Counted from the first letter of the stretch, positions 1 to 9,250 are shown. The stretch is DNA of 64,000 bases from Candidatus Saccharimonadota bacterium (GCA_009785325.1 WQWN01000001.1:62001-126000); one strand, 5' to 3'. Numbers and translations are program-made. The notes: generated by a model from the letters alone, not told the origin.

Positions 1-39
1 AGAAAAACACTAAACAAAATATACATTTGGGAGGTATAA

Positions 40-2172
40 ATGTATAAGTCTATCAAGAAGCGCGATGGGCGCGTTGTAAGATTTAATGAAGAAAAGATCG
101 CAAAAGCGATTGAAAAGGCTGGTATTGCGACGGGCGAGTTTGGGGCGAAAGACGCAGAGAAGTTAAAATACAAAGTAATCTCACAGGCTCTGGATACGAT
201 CGAAGATGACGTTCCGACTGTTGAGCAATTTCAAGATGTAGTAGAAGATGTGCTTTTGAAGTCGAAATTTAAAGCGACAGCAAAGGCATATATTATTTAC
301 CGCGACCAGCACACGAAGATGCGTGAATGGACGGACCAATTTCAGATCGACATGACTGAGCAGTATATCAGCAAGAGTGATTGGAAGGTGCGCGAAAACA
401 GCAATATGACTTTCAGTCTGCAAGGACTAAGGAACTATGTGGCGGGTGAGGTGACCAAGAACTACTGGCTTAATAATGCATACAGTAAGGAAATCGGTGA
501 CGCACATAAAAATGGTGACTTGCATATACATGACCTAGACTCATTGTCAGCATACTGCGTAGGATGGGATTTGGCGGATCTGCTACGTGAAGGGTTTCGT
601 GGTGTGCCAGGTAAGTTGGCTTGTAAACCACCAAAGCATTTCCGTTCAGCGCTAGGACAGGCGGTGAACTTCCTTTATACACTGCAGGGAGAAGCAGCTG
701 GAGCGCAGGCGTTTTCGAACTTTGACACTTTACTAGCGCCGTTTATTCGCTATGATAACTTAGACGAGAAGCAAGTGAAGCAAGCGCTACAGGAATTTGT
801 GTTTAATATGAATGTACCAACACGTGTAGGCTTCCAGACGCCATTTACGAACATCACTTTAGATATTACTGCGCCGAAACATATCGCGGGTAATCCTGTG
901 ATACGCGGCGGAGAAGTAATGGATGAGAACTATGGCGATTTCCAGCCTGAAATGGACGTTCTAAATAAGATGCTACTAGAGGTGATGGTCGAAGGAGATG
1001 CGGACGGACGAGTATTTACTTTCCCAATTCCAACAGTAAATATCACAAAAGAATTTGACTGGGATAATCCTGTGATTGCAAACCTCTGGGAAGCAAGTGC
1101 AAAGTATGGCTTGAACTACTTCAGTAATTTCATTAATTCAGATATGGATCCAGAAGATGCACGATCGATGTGTTGTCGATTAAGGATTGACAATCGAAAA
1201 CTGGAAGTGCGTGGTGGTGGACTCTTCGGATCAAACCCGTTGACGGGATCTATCGGAGTAGTGACGCTGAACTTGCCACGTGTAGCACTGAAGTCTAAAG
1301 ACAAGAAAGAGTTCAAGAAAAATATTGAGAAGCTGATGGTCTTGTCGAAGGATAGTTTGGAAGTGAAGCGAAAACTAGTGGAGAAATTTACTGACCAGGA
1401 TCTCTACCCGTACTCAAAATTTTACTTAAAGAGTATTAAGAAGGCGACGGGGACGTACTGGATGAACCATTTCAGTACAATTGGACTACTAGGAATGAAT
1501 GAAGCTCTACTAAACTTGCTCGGTGTGAATATCGGAAGTAAGGAAGGTAAAGAGTTCGCGGAAGAAATTATGGATTTCATGCGCGATAAGCTGATTGAAT
1601 TCCAAGTCGAGACGGGTAACAATTACAACCTAGAAGCGACACCAGGCGAAGGAGCGACTTACAGATTTGCTCAGTGTGACCAACGGGATTTCGATAATGC
1701 ACACTTCGCTAATGGAGTCGGTAAAGAAGTTAAGACCCCGTTCTATACAAACTCAACACACCTACCCGTAAATTATACTGACGACTTGTTTGAACTGCTG
1801 GACCTGCAAGATGAGTTACAGGCGAAATATACGGGTGGCACAGTGATTCACTTTTTCCTAGGTGAGAGGATGGATGACCCAGAAGCGCTGAAAGGTCTAG
1901 TGAAGACGATCTGTACGAAATATAAACTGCCGTACTTTACATTTAGTCCGACATTTAGTGTGTGTACAAATCATGGATACGTCAAAGGTGAACATGCGAA
2001 CTGCAAGGAGTGTGGCGAAGAGTGTGAGATTTACTCCAGAGTAGTTGGATTCTTGCGACCAGTAAAACAATGGAACGACGGTAAGCAGGCTGAGTTTGAG
2101 ATCCGAGTAAATCCAAATATGGAGAAAGCTCTTGGACACTCAAAGAAATTGAAAGCTAAAACAAAGGCTTAA
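40..2172 (+). CDS. nrdD: Anaerobic (class III) ribonucleoside-triphosphate reductase
   Basis: This 710-aa glycyl-radical enzyme reduces NTPs to dNTPs in the cytoplasm under anoxia. An ATP-cone allosteric domain opens the protein (KRDGRVVRFNEEKIAKAIEKA, residues ~7-27), followed by the ten-stranded barrel. Near the C-terminus there is a four-Cys zinc site (CTNHGY, then CKEC and GEEC, ~residues 640-662), then RVVGFLRP, where the Gly at ~670 should carry the radical. The start is supported by a GGAGG about 5 bp upstream. nrdG follows after 53 bp, as expected for enzyme and activase. No class I or II RNR is visible in the window. Confidence 0.96.
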   Translation: MYKSIKKRDGRVVRFNEEKIAKAIEKAGIATGEFGAKDAEKLKYKVISQALDTIEDDVPTVEQFQDVVEDVLLKSKFKATAKAYIIYRDQHTKMREWTDQFQIDMTEQYISKSDWKVRENSNMTFSLQGLRNYVAGEVTKNYWLNNAYSKEIGDAHKNGDLHIHDLDSLSAYCVGWDLADLLREGFRGVPGKLACKPPKHFRSALGQAVNFLYTLQGEAAGAQAFSNFDTLLAPFIRYDNLDEKQVKQALQEFVFNMNVPTRVGFQTPFTNITLDITAPKHIAGNPVIRGGEVMDENYGDFQPEMDVLNKMLLEVMVEGDADGRVFTFPIPTVNITKEFDWDNPVIANLWEASAKYGLNYFSNFINSDMDPEDARSMCCRLRIDNRKLEVRGGGLFGSNPLTGSIGVVTLNLPRVALKSKDKKEFKKNIEKLMVLSKDSLEVKRKLVEKFTDQDLYPYSKFYLKSIKKATGTYWMNHFSTIGLLGMNEALLNLLGVNIGSKEGKEFAEEIMDFMRDKLIEFQVETGNNYNLEATPGEGATYRFAQCDQRDFDNAHFANGVGKEVKTPFYTNSTHLPVNYTDDLFELLDLQDELQAKYTGGTVIHFFLGERMDDPEALKGLVKTICTKYKLPYFTFSPTFSVCTNHGYVKGEHANCKECGEECEIYSRVVGFLRPVKQWNDGKQAEFEIRVNPNMEKALGHSKKLKAKTKA

Positions 2173-2182
2173 CGGAGTGATG

Positions 2183-2219
2183 ATCGGCTGGCGAGATTTG
2201 GTGTTCGCTGGCCGATTTT
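2183..2219 (+). terminator. Hairpin between nrdD and nrdG, possible partial terminator
   Basis: A 12-bp stem (2183-2194 with 2205-2216, containing two G-U pairs) with a 10-nt loop is followed by TTTT. The short U tract suggests attenuation, so that less nrdG than nrdD is made, or mRNA 3'-end protection, more than full termination. This is inferred from shape only. Confidence 0.5.
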
Positions 2220-2225
2220 GAGGTT

Positions 2226-2924
2226 ATGAAACTAAAAATTGGCGGGATACAGAAAATTTCAATGGTGGATTATCCAGGACATACATGTGCTGCGGTATTC
2301 ACTATAGGTTGTAACTTCCGGTGCGGATATTGCCATAACCCTGAGCTGGTTTTACCAGAGCGGTATATCGATGAAATTCCAACAGGAGATGTTTTGGAGT
2401 TTTTGAAGTCACGAATAGGACTACTGGATGGTGTGGCGATTAGTGGTGGAGAACCTACGCTACACGAAGACCTGCCAGAGTTTATCGGGCGATGTAAAGA
2501 GATGGGTTTTTTAGTGAAGCTAGACAGTAATGGGTCAAAACCAGAAGTGCTTGAGAGTTTGATAGAGAAGAGTTTGGTGGATTTTTTTGCAATGGATATT
2601 AAAGGACCGCTGGATAAGTACGCAGGAATTATGGGGTGGGATATCGATGTGGATAAGATTCGACGGAGTGTGGAGTTAATCCGAGACTCTGGAGTAAGGC
2701 ATGAATTTCGGACGACGATAGTAGCGTCGCAACTCGATGTGGAGGATTTTGAAGAGGTGGGTAAATTAGTAGATGGAGCGGAGAGATATGCGCTTCAGCA
2801 TTTTTTGCCAGGCGACAACTTGAATGATCCTGAGTTTGCAAAAGAGAAGACTTGGAGTGAAGAAGATTTTACACGCGCAAAAGAAATTATGGATAGGTAT
2901 GTGAAAAAGTGCGTGATTCACTAG
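2226..2924 (+). CDS. nrdG: Anaerobic RNR activating protein, radical SAM
   Basis: This 232-aa radical-SAM activase installs the glycyl radical on NrdD. The CxxxCxxC iron-sulfur motif is Cys29, Cys33 and Cys36 (GCNFRCGYCHNPE), preceded by the typical GIQKISMVDYPGHTCAAVFT opening. The GISGGEPTLH-like segment AISGGEPTLHEDLPEF follows at ~76-91. It resembles the longer NrdG2/PflA-like activases (~230 aa) more than the ~155-aa enterobacterial form. The last 16 bases overlap the next gene, so translation is probably coupled. Confidence 0.93.
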   Translation: MKLKIGGIQKISMVDYPGHTCAAVFTIGCNFRCGYCHNPELVLPERYIDEIPTGDVLEFLKSRIGLLDGVAISGGEPTLHEDLPEFIGRCKEMGFLVKLDSNGSKPEVLESLIEKSLVDFFAMDIKGPLDKYAGIMGWDIDVDKIRRSVELIRDSGVRHEFRTTIVASQLDVEDFEEVGKLVDGAERYALQHFLPGDNLNDPEFAKEKTWSEEDFTRAKEIMDRYVKKCVIH

Positions 2925-4681
2925 AGTTTACGCCGACTTCTGGGATGGAGGGTGAAGAGTTTAAAGACGACGAAACTGAGAAGGAAGCGACTCCTGAAGT
3001 AGTAGTGAAGATGGGTGGGGTGTGTAGTTGGATGTGTGGAATGTGTCCGTACGCGCCTAGTTGCCCAGAGGCGAGAATAATGTCGGGCGAAAGCGAAACC
3101 GCGACTAGTAGTATTTCTGAAGATGTGACTTTTGGAGACTCTGGTAGTAATATGAGTTCTGTTTTTGAAACAGGAAAGAGCTTAACAGACTTGTTTGACG
3201 CAAGGAGAGTAGTTGAGACTGTAGCGGATACGAACGCAAGCAGAAGTGAGACTGTACAAGGCGAGAATGAGCGGAGTTTTGAAAAAACAGGCGTGGGGGT
3301 TTTTGATAAGTTCAGTGATGACGTAATGATCTCGGCTCGGGATTATAGAGTAGAGGTACGGAAGGCGGAAAATGAGCGAGATATGGCGAGGAGTGGTGAC
3401 GTCGAAAGGAAAGTGAGCGATGTCGATGAGAAGATTACTGTGAAAAGAATGGACACTGTAGCCGTTACAGACAAGGAGATTGGAGTTGTGAGTGTCGCAG
3501 GAAAAGAGACTGTGGATACGAAAAATACTAGCCCGACTAGTAAAGATACTTTAAGAAAACAGAGTAGGTCTAGAGAATCGACCAGTGGGAGAGTTGCGAA
3601 AAACACTGAATTTATAAAACGAAATAGTGAAGCCCTCGCTCCTACGGAGAAAGTATCGAGTAAGCCCAAGATTGAGGTAGTTACGAAAGTTGTGCCTGTA
3701 GTTGAAAAGGATCGTGGTGAAGAGATCGTAGTTGCGACACATTCAGACAAGCCACAGAAATGGGAAGAAGGTGTAACTATAAAGATACGCGACGAAGTGG
3801 TAACAAAAATCGAATCTACCAACCTAGTGAATGAAGCTGTCGTTGATGAACTTGCGCAAGAGACTAACAGAGATATACCTAGTGATAATATCGAGATGGA
3901 CAGTATTATTATAGAGAAGCCTAGTGATTCACCTGAAGCCATTAAAACAGTCGAGAAGGAAAAAGAGAGTAAGAATACGAAGAAAAAAGTAGCCATTAGG
4001 CAGAATGAACCCGCAAAGAAAAAAGTGAACCCAGCAACAAAGCAAACTAAAACAACTCGAACGAAAAGAACTAAAAGGAAAGATGTTGCGGTCGAGAAGA
4101 AGATGCCTGAAACCAGAAAAGAGAAGGCTGAGCTGAAAGAATTGATAAACATGACAACTGCGGTGCAATCTTTGAGTTTGATTGAAGAGTCGTCTAAGAT
4201 AACTACTCTAGAGAAAATATCAGAAGAATCTATCGCCAACAAACCTGAACAAGAGACTACTATGAAGGTGGTGAGGGTATTTTCGATGGAAGAAGCGCCG
4301 GAAAGACATGATGAGCCTAAAGTAGTTGAGAAAGAAAGGCAGACCATCGAAATGGAAGGGGAGAGTACGGTCGAAGTTAATAAAGTACAACGTGCTATGA
4401 CATGGAGCGAAAACAAGACGTACGTCATAGAACATAACGAAAAGATTGAAAGGTTTGTGAATTTGGCGGAGTTGGTGCGACAAAAGGAAGAAAGTAAGAG
4501 GAGTGTTATCGAGCGGAAAGGAGCGAGAGCGATATTAAATTCGTTGGACTATATTAATCCAGAAGAAGATCAACTAAAACGATCTAGCGTAGTGATGGTT
4601 GCGTACGAAATTCAGCGACATATCGGAGAATTGCTAGTGAGGCTGTTTATAGTTGGCGCAAAGAGAAGTCTAGTGAATTAA
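2909..4681 (+). CDS. Hypothetical disordered protein with N-terminal Cys cluster, nrd operon
   Basis: I do not recognise this 590-aa protein. The start used is a GTG overlapping the end of nrdG; in-frame ATGs at 2945 and 3017 are alternatives with poor ribosome sites. Residues ~40-55 carry a compact Cys cluster, VCSWMCGMCPYAPSCPEA (C-x3-C-x2-C-x5-C), which could bind metal or an Fe-S cluster. The rest is low complexity, rich in Lys, Glu, Ser, Thr and Val and almost lacking Gly, Trp and Cys, with a Lys/Arg-rich stretch around residues 350-395. It is probably disordered until a helical C-terminus (~510-590). Its position suggests a role linked to anaerobic dNTP synthesis, but that is inference. 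A 361-codon antisense frame within it looks like a by-product. Confidence 0.65.
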   Translation: MRDSLEFTPTSGMEGEEFKDDETEKEATPEVVVKMGGVCSWMCGMCPYAPSCPEARIMSGESETATSSISEDVTFGDSGSNMSSVFETGKSLTDLFDARRVVETVADTNASRSETVQGENERSFEKTGVGVFDKFSDDVMISARDYRVEVRKAENERDMARSGDVERKVSDVDEKITVKRMDTVAVTDKEIGVVSVAGKETVDTKNTSPTSKDTLRKQSRSRESTSGRVAKNTEFIKRNSEALAPTEKVSSKPKIEVVTKVVPVVEKDRGEEIVVATHSDKPQKWEEGVTIKIRDEVVTKIESTNLVNEAVVDELAQETNRDIPSDNIEMDSIIIEKPSDSPEAIKTVEKEKESKNTKKKVAIRQNEPAKKKVNPATKQTKTTRTKRTKRKDVAVEKKMPETRKEKAELKELINMTTAVQSLSLIEESSKITTLEKISEESIANKPEQETTMKVVRVFSMEEAPERHDEPKVVEKERQTIEMEGESTVEVNKVQRAMTWSENKTYVIEHNEKIERFVNLAELVRQKEESKRSVIERKGARAILNSLDYINPEEDQLKRSSVVMVAYEIQRHIGELLVRLFIVGAKRSLVN

Positions 4682-4710
4682 GTGGACTATTCACGATGAT
4701 CTTCTTACTA

Positions 4711-4716
4711 TATAAT
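4711..4716 (+). promoter_or_regulatory. -10 box of tRNA-Gln
   Basis: A perfect TATAAT lies 12 bp before the tRNA 5' end; no good -35 box is visible at the usual distance. Confidence 0.6.
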
Positions 4717-4728
4717 AGTTTTGTCCGT

Positions 4729-4803
4729 TGGGTCGTCGCCAAGTGGTAAGGCACCGGGTTTTGGTCCCGACATTCGTAGGTTCGATCCCTACCGACCCAG
4801 CCA
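4729..4803 (+). tRNA. tRNA-Gln (anticodon TTG)
   Basis: A full cloverleaf can be folded: acceptor TGGGTCG/CGACCCA, D arm, anticodon loop TTTTGGT giving TTG, and T arm with GGTTCGATCC. The discriminator is G at 4800 and the 3' CCA is encoded at 4801-4803. Confidence 0.95.
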
Positions 4804-4820
4804 GAAATGATTCAAAGAAT

Positions 4821-4843
4821 GACGAGGATACTCGTCGTTTTTT
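4821..4843 (+). terminator. Intrinsic terminator after tRNA-Gln
   Basis: The stem GACGAG (4821-4826) pairs with CTCGTC (4831-4836) around a 4-nt loop and is followed by GTTTTTT. It ends the tRNA-Gln transcript. Confidence 0.85.
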
Positions 4844-4893
4844 GATTACGGCTGATTTTGTAAAAAAAATACATACTTCGACAGAGATATTGG

Positions 4894-4902
4894 TGATATA
4901 AT
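4894..4902 (+). promoter_or_regulatory. Extended -10 promoter of the ABC exporter operon
   Basis: TGATATAAT, i.e. TGn plus a perfect TATAAT at 4897-4902, lies 43 bp before the ATPase start. The -35 region is weak, as usual for extended -10 promoters. The transcript would carry a ~35-nt leader with a Shine-Dalgarno sequence. Confidence 0.65.
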
Positions 4903-4944
4903 GCACCATGTACTAATTTAAGTTTGATCCTGAAAGGATATTGG

Positions 4945-5625
4945 ATGTCGATAATTGCGACGAAGAGTTTACGTAAAGTGTACGGTAAGAAGGCGACAAA
5001 GTTCGAGGCACTGAAGGGGCTGAATTTAGAAATTGAAGAAGGTGAGTCGGTGGCTATTGTAGGAAAGTCAGGGTCAGGAAAATCTACTCTGATGCATCTT
5101 TTAGCACTACTGGATAAGCCAACCGAAGGAGCGGTGAAGGTCGACGGGATGGATGCGACAGAAATGAGAAATAAGAAGGTAAATCTGTTGCGGAATTCGC
5201 GATTTGGGTTTGTTTTTCAGCAGTTTTTTATGAATGCAAATGATAGCGTACTGAATAATGTGATGTTGCCACTGAAGATTGCTGGGGTGGGGGCGAGAGA
5301 AAGGAAGAGGCGAGCGATGAAAGCGCTGAAGGTCGTAGAGTTGGATGACAAGGCAAAGAATCGGGCAGTAGATTTGTCTGGTGGACAAAAACAGAGGGTC
5401 TGTATCGCACGAGCGATTGTAAATAATCCTAAAGTGATATTTGCGGATGAACCGACAGGTAATTTAGACTCTACTACTGGGAAGAAAATCATGGATCTTT
5501 TGTTTGGGCTAAACAAAGATAAAGGAATTACCCTGATAATTGTGACACACGACCTAGAATTAGCAGCAAGGTGCGGTAGGCAGATTTACATTAAAGACGG
5601 TAATATCGTGAAGGAGAACGCGTAA
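4945..5625 (+). CDS. ABC transporter ATP-binding protein, MacB/LolD type
   Basis: This 226-aa ATPase would power the permease encoded directly downstream. Walker A is GKSGSGKST (~40-48), the signature LSGGQKQR and Walker B VIFADEPTGNLD follow, then the switch His in VTHD. I use ATG 4945, with GAAAGGA 7 bp upstream, not the TTG 21 bp earlier. The stop overlaps the permease start (TAATG). Substrates of this family include antimicrobial peptides, lipids and macrolides; nothing here identifies the cargo. Confidence 0.92.
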   Translation: MSIIATKSLRKVYGKKATKFEALKGLNLEIEEGESVAIVGKSGSGKSTLMHLLALLDKPTEGAVKVDGMDATEMRNKKVNLLRNSRFGFVFQQFFMNANDSVLNNVMLPLKIAGVGARERKRRAMKALKVVELDDKAKNRAVDLSGGQKQRVCIARAIVNNPKVIFADEPTGNLDSTTGKKIMDLLFGLNKDKGITLIIVTHDLELAARCGRQIYIKDGNIVKENA

Positions 5626-6911
5626 TGAAACTGGTTGATATTATCAAGACAGCGAACGGAAATTTGATGAGAAGTAAAGGGAGGTCGATATTGACGATTC
5701 TCGCTGTGTTTGTGGGGACGTTTACTATTATCGCGACTAGTGGGATACGAACGGGAGTGAATCAATATATTGACGTACAGATCGCAGCGGCAGGTGGAGA
5801 GGGGTGGATGCAAATCATTCCACAGGCCACGATGCAAGGGATGGGAATGGGGCTGGATGGACCGCAAGAATGGATCCCTGAGGAGACCGGGACAGAAATG
5901 CGAATGTTTACAGAAGAAGACTTTGCAAATATTCTGGCGATTGATGGAATTCAGTCAGTAACAGGGCATCGAAGTACGCCTGCAGAATATATAGCATCCG
6001 ACAAAACAGATAAGAAGTTTTTAATTAGTCTTGCTGTGATGCCTACGGATAGAATAAATATCGATATCGCCACAGGAAGAATGATAGATGTGAATAGCGA
6101 CGTAGCTGAATTAGTACTGCCTCCTGGACATGCGGAAGCGTTGGGGTTTGAGTCAGACGAGGCGTCTGTAGGGCAAACTGTGCGGATCGGAGTGATAAAT
6201 CAAGTGACACGAGATATAATTGAGATTGAAGCAGTGGTAGCTGGGGTTATGAATGTCTCAATAATTAATCTGGGAGATAGCTGGATTAATGAAGCTCTAG
6301 CGGACAAAGTAGTGGATGCAGTAATGGATGGAATGCCTCAGGCATTTCGAGATAGGATATTTGTGGTGGCGGCTGAGTTTAATCCAGATCTGGGAGACGA
6401 TGAAGTACAGAGGATTCGAGATGAATTAGAGGAGCTTGGGTTTATAGGTATGACGATTGAAGACCAAGCAGGGATGATGCAGAGTTTCTTTGACGCGATA
6501 CTTGTAGTGTTTACGATCTTCGGTGGAATTGCGCTTCTCGCAGCTTCTATCGGAATTGTAAATACGCTCTACATGGCAGTACAAGAGAGGACTAGAGAGA
6601 TCGGACTAATGAAGGCGATGGGATTAGGGAAGGGGAAGATCTTCTCAATGTTTAGTATGGAAGCAATCGCGCTAGGATTCTGGGGTGCAGCACTAGGAAT
6701 TGGAGTAGCGATGATAGCTAGGGCGATTTTAAACCCATTGGCTAGTCGAACATTTTTGGAAGACCTGCCTGGGTTTTCGCTGCTTGAATTTAACGTATCA
6801 GAATTGGCAGTGTTGGTGTTAGTAGTGATGTCGATTGCTTTTATAGCGGGAACATTCCCGGCTCGACGAGCAGCCAAAAAGGATCCGATTGAAGCGCTGC
6901 GCTACGAATAA
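5625..6911 (+). CDS. ABC transporter permease, MacB/FtsX family
   Basis: This 428-aa membrane protein has the MacB layout: one N-terminal TM helix (~18-40), a ~230-residue extracytoplasmic MacB-PCD-like domain, then three TM helices near the C-terminus (~285-310, 335-360, 385-405). The cytoplasmic coupling segment NTLYMAVQERTREIGLMKAMG and the terminal PARRAAKKDPIEALRYE are characteristic. It should dimerise and pair with the upstream ATPase. A few Met-rich stretches (ATMQGMGMGL) in the outer domain are unusual. The last 23 bases overlap the next gene. Confidence 0.92.
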   Translation: MKLVDIIKTANGNLMRSKGRSILTILAVFVGTFTIIATSGIRTGVNQYIDVQIAAAGGEGWMQIIPQATMQGMGMGLDGPQEWIPEETGTEMRMFTEEDFANILAIDGIQSVTGHRSTPAEYIASDKTDKKFLISLAVMPTDRINIDIATGRMIDVNSDVAELVLPPGHAEALGFESDEASVGQTVRIGVINQVTRDIIEIEAVVAGVMNVSIINLGDSWINEALADKVVDAVMDGMPQAFRDRIFVVAAEFNPDLGDDEVQRIRDELEELGFIGMTIEDQAGMMQSFFDAILVVFTIFGGIALLAASIGIVNTLYMAVQERTREIGLMKAMGLGKGKIFSMFSMEAIALGFWGAALGIGVAMIARAILNPLASRTFLEDLPGFSLLEFNVSELAVLVLVVMSIAFIAGTFPARRAAKKDPIEALRYE

Positions 6912-8193
6912 AGCGCGGAAGGTCCGTGAGGTAAGATTAGATAAATTAGTGCCGGGCGGAGAAGCGCTCGGCACACTAGAAAATGGGAAGAAGATTTTAG
7001 CATGGGGAGGCCTACCGGGAGAGCTGGTGAGATGCCAAGTACTGAAATCAAAAAGCGGATATGAACGAGGTGTAGTAACGGAAGTATTGGAGAAAAGTGA
7101 GTTCCGCGTGGAGACACGAGATGATGAAAGCTACCTATCGACGAGTCCTTGGCAGATTTTGAATTATGATTATGAACTGCAACAAAAGTCAGAGCTGATA
7201 CGTGAAGCTTTTAGACAAGAGAAGATTGAGATTGCTACGCCTGAAGTGGCGACAGACGGACGAGAGTATGAATACCGAAATAAAATGGAGTTTGGTTTTT
7301 GGTGGGACAATGAAACGGGGCGAGTAAGTCTGGCGTTTTATCGGCGAGGGACGCATGGGAAGATTCCGGTGGAGGGAAGTAGTTTGGCGGGGCGAGAGAT
7401 TTCGGAGGTTGCAGGGAGGGTGGTTGATTTACTGAATGAATTAGGGGTGGAAGCGAGGAGTCTGAAGACACTTATGATGCGAAAGACTGCGAGTGGAGAG
7501 GTTTTTGCGCAGCTTTATGTGAAAGAGGTGGAGGGTTGGGAGAGTCTAACGGAGCGGGTGGCGGAGTTAGGAGTGAAGGATTTTGAGATAATTTACTCAG
7601 ACCCGAAGAGCCCAGCGAGCGTAGTAACGCAGAAACTGTTTAGTTTGAATGAGACTATGCCGAGCGACGAACTGCTCGGGATGAGATTTCAATATGCAGT
7701 GGAGGGGTTTTTCCAGATAAATCTGTCTGTTTATGAAATGGTACTAGCGGAAATTCGTGAACTAATTGAGACTGAAAAAGTAGTAGATCTATATAGCGGG
7801 GTCGGGACAATCGGTCTGACGGTGGCGAATGATAAAAATCTAACGCTAGTGGAGGTAGATGAAGCGGCAGGTAGAGAATTGAAGGAGAACGCGGCGAAAC
7901 TAGCAACGGGAGCGACGGTCATGATTGCGAAGAGTGAAGAAGCGTTGGAATTTGTAGATGAAGAAGCGACAGTGATTGTGGATCCGCCACGAGCAGGGCT
8001 ACACAAGGCACTAGTGGAGAGATTACTCGAAGTACAGCCGCCGATTGTGATTTATTTGAGCTGTAATCCGACGACACAGGCGCGCGATGTGAAGATATTA
8101 TTAGAAGGATATGAGATTGCGAGTGTGAAAGGGTATAACTTTTTTCCGCGAACGCCACATATCGAGAATTTAGTTGTACTACGACGAAAATAG
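6889..8193 (+). CDS. 23S rRNA/tRNA m5U methyltransferase, TrmA/RlmD family
   Basis: This 434-aa SAM-dependent methyltransferase adds the C5 methyl of uridine in rRNA or tRNA. It has an N-terminal TRAM-like domain (~14-70), the SAM motif DLYSGVGTIG, the DPPRAG motif and the catalytic Cys in LSCNPTTQARD. The segment that normally holds Fe-S cysteines (CxxxxxCxxC) reads ESYLSTSPWQ, so the cluster is lost. The exact target (U747, U1939 or tRNA U54) cannot be told. The start is probably TTG 6889, overlapping the permease gene and implying coupled translation. Confidence 0.88.
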   Translation: MKRCATNKARKVREVRLDKLVPGGEALGTLENGKKILAWGGLPGELVRCQVLKSKSGYERGVVTEVLEKSEFRVETRDDESYLSTSPWQILNYDYELQQKSELIREAFRQEKIEIATPEVATDGREYEYRNKMEFGFWWDNETGRVSLAFYRRGTHGKIPVEGSSLAGREISEVAGRVVDLLNELGVEARSLKTLMMRKTASGEVFAQLYVKEVEGWESLTERVAELGVKDFEIIYSDPKSPASVVTQKLFSLNETMPSDELLGMRFQYAVEGFFQINLSVYEMVLAEIRELIETEKVVDLYSGVGTIGLTVANDKNLTLVEVDEAAGRELKENAAKLATGATVMIAKSEEALEFVDEEATVIVDPPRAGLHKALVERLLEVQPPIVIYLSCNPTTQARDVKILLEGYEIASVKGYNFFPRTPHIENLVVLRRK

Positions 8194-8221
8194 CGTGGCT
8201 GTTTTTGTCTGGTTTTAGATT

Positions 8222-8251
8222 TTGAGGATGGGTTGTGGGATGTGATAGAAT
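8222..8251 (+). promoter_or_regulatory. Promoter of gpsA (predicted leaderless)
   Basis: TTGAGG (8222-8227), an 18-bp spacer, and TAGAAT (8246-8251). The ATG is only 6 bp after the -10 box, so transcription should begin at or next to the start codon. Confidence 0.7.
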
Positions 8252-8257
8252 GAGAAG

Positions 8258-9223
8258 ATGAAAAAGGTTACGGTTATCGGGGCGGGGGCTTTTGCGCTAG
8301 CGATGAGTCGAGTATTGGATCGAAATGGGGCGGAAGTGGTGATATGGACAAAGTTTATGGAAGAGTTTGAAGTGCTGGAGCGCGACAGAAAAAATGATAG
8401 TGTATTGCCAGGAATAGAAATACTAGAACGGACGTGTGTGACGACGAATATTTGGGAGGCGGTCGAGGGGAGTGAAGTGGTCTTAGTGGTAGTGCCGTCT
8501 GGGGCGGTACGTGCGGTGATGAGCGAGATCGGAGACGCAATAGGAGGTCGGATGATTTGTCTGACAACAAAAGGGGTTGAAACTAGTACAGGAATGTTAA
8601 TGAGCCAGGTAGTGCGAGACGTAATGGGCGAGAGATGGATCTCTGTGTTGAGCGGACCTGGGTTTGCGGTGGAGATGGCGAATTTTTTGCCAACAGTGAT
8701 AACAGCGGCAGGGTCGGATGAGAGCGTAGGGATTCTACGGGGACTGTTTGAGAATAAGTATTTCAAAGTTGAAGGGACGACGGACGAAATGGGGGTTTTA
8801 ACATGCGGAGCATTTGGAGGAATTTATGCGATCGGGGCGGGGATTTTGGAGGCGAGAGGGGCGGGAAATTGTGCGCTGGCCGCGATCGTGACGAGAGGAG
8901 CGGAGGAAATGCGAGTAATGGCGGAAGCAGTCGGTGGAAGTCGTGAGACGGTAAATTTGGCGTGCGGGATCGGGGATTTGACGATGAAGTGTATGAGCGG
9001 ACTCAGTCGGAATCGGCAATTCGGAGTGGCGGTGGGTGAAAAAGGCGCGGAAGATGCACACGTGCAAGACCGAGTGAAAACGACTGAAGGATATATGGCG
9101 CTGAGCGGGGCAGTGAAGCTAGCAGATGAAAAGCAACTACACTTGCCAGTAGTGCGAGTGATTGGCGAAATCGTGAACGGGCGAGTGGAGGCGGATGAAT
9201 TAATGCGAGTGATTTGCTCGTAG
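8258..9223 (+). CDS. gpsA: Glycerol-3-phosphate dehydrogenase [NAD(P)+]
   Basis: This 321-aa enzyme makes sn-glycerol-3-phosphate from dihydroxyacetone phosphate, the backbone for phospholipids. The N-terminal Rossmann motif is VIGAGAFALAMS (GxGxxA variant), with SGPGFAVEMA and the substrate-site TTKGVE. The C-terminal half contains the catalytic-region segments TCGAFGGIYAIGAGI and ACGIGDLTMKCMSGLSRNRQFG. Length matches the family. It has its own promoter. Confidence 0.93.
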   Translation: MKKVTVIGAGAFALAMSRVLDRNGAEVVIWTKFMEEFEVLERDRKNDSVLPGIEILERTCVTTNIWEAVEGSEVVLVVVPSGAVRAVMSEIGDAIGGRMICLTTKGVETSTGMLMSQVVRDVMGERWISVLSGPGFAVEMANFLPTVITAAGSDESVGILRGLFENKYFKVEGTTDEMGVLTCGAFGGIYAIGAGILEARGAGNCALAAIVTRGAEEMRVMAEAVGGSRETVNLACGIGDLTMKCMSGLSRNRQFGVAVGEKGAEDAHVQDRVKTTEGYMALSGAVKLADEKQLHLPVVRVIGEIVNGRVEADELMRVICS

Positions 9224-9250
9224 AAAATAGAGTTTGAGTGGGCAGTGCGG

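Noticed and set aside
3343-4428. 361-codon antisense frame opposite the disordered nrd-operon protein
   Set aside because: Ser/Thr/Phe-rich composition is what the complement of a Lys/Glu/Val-rich gene gives; no ribosome site or promoter.
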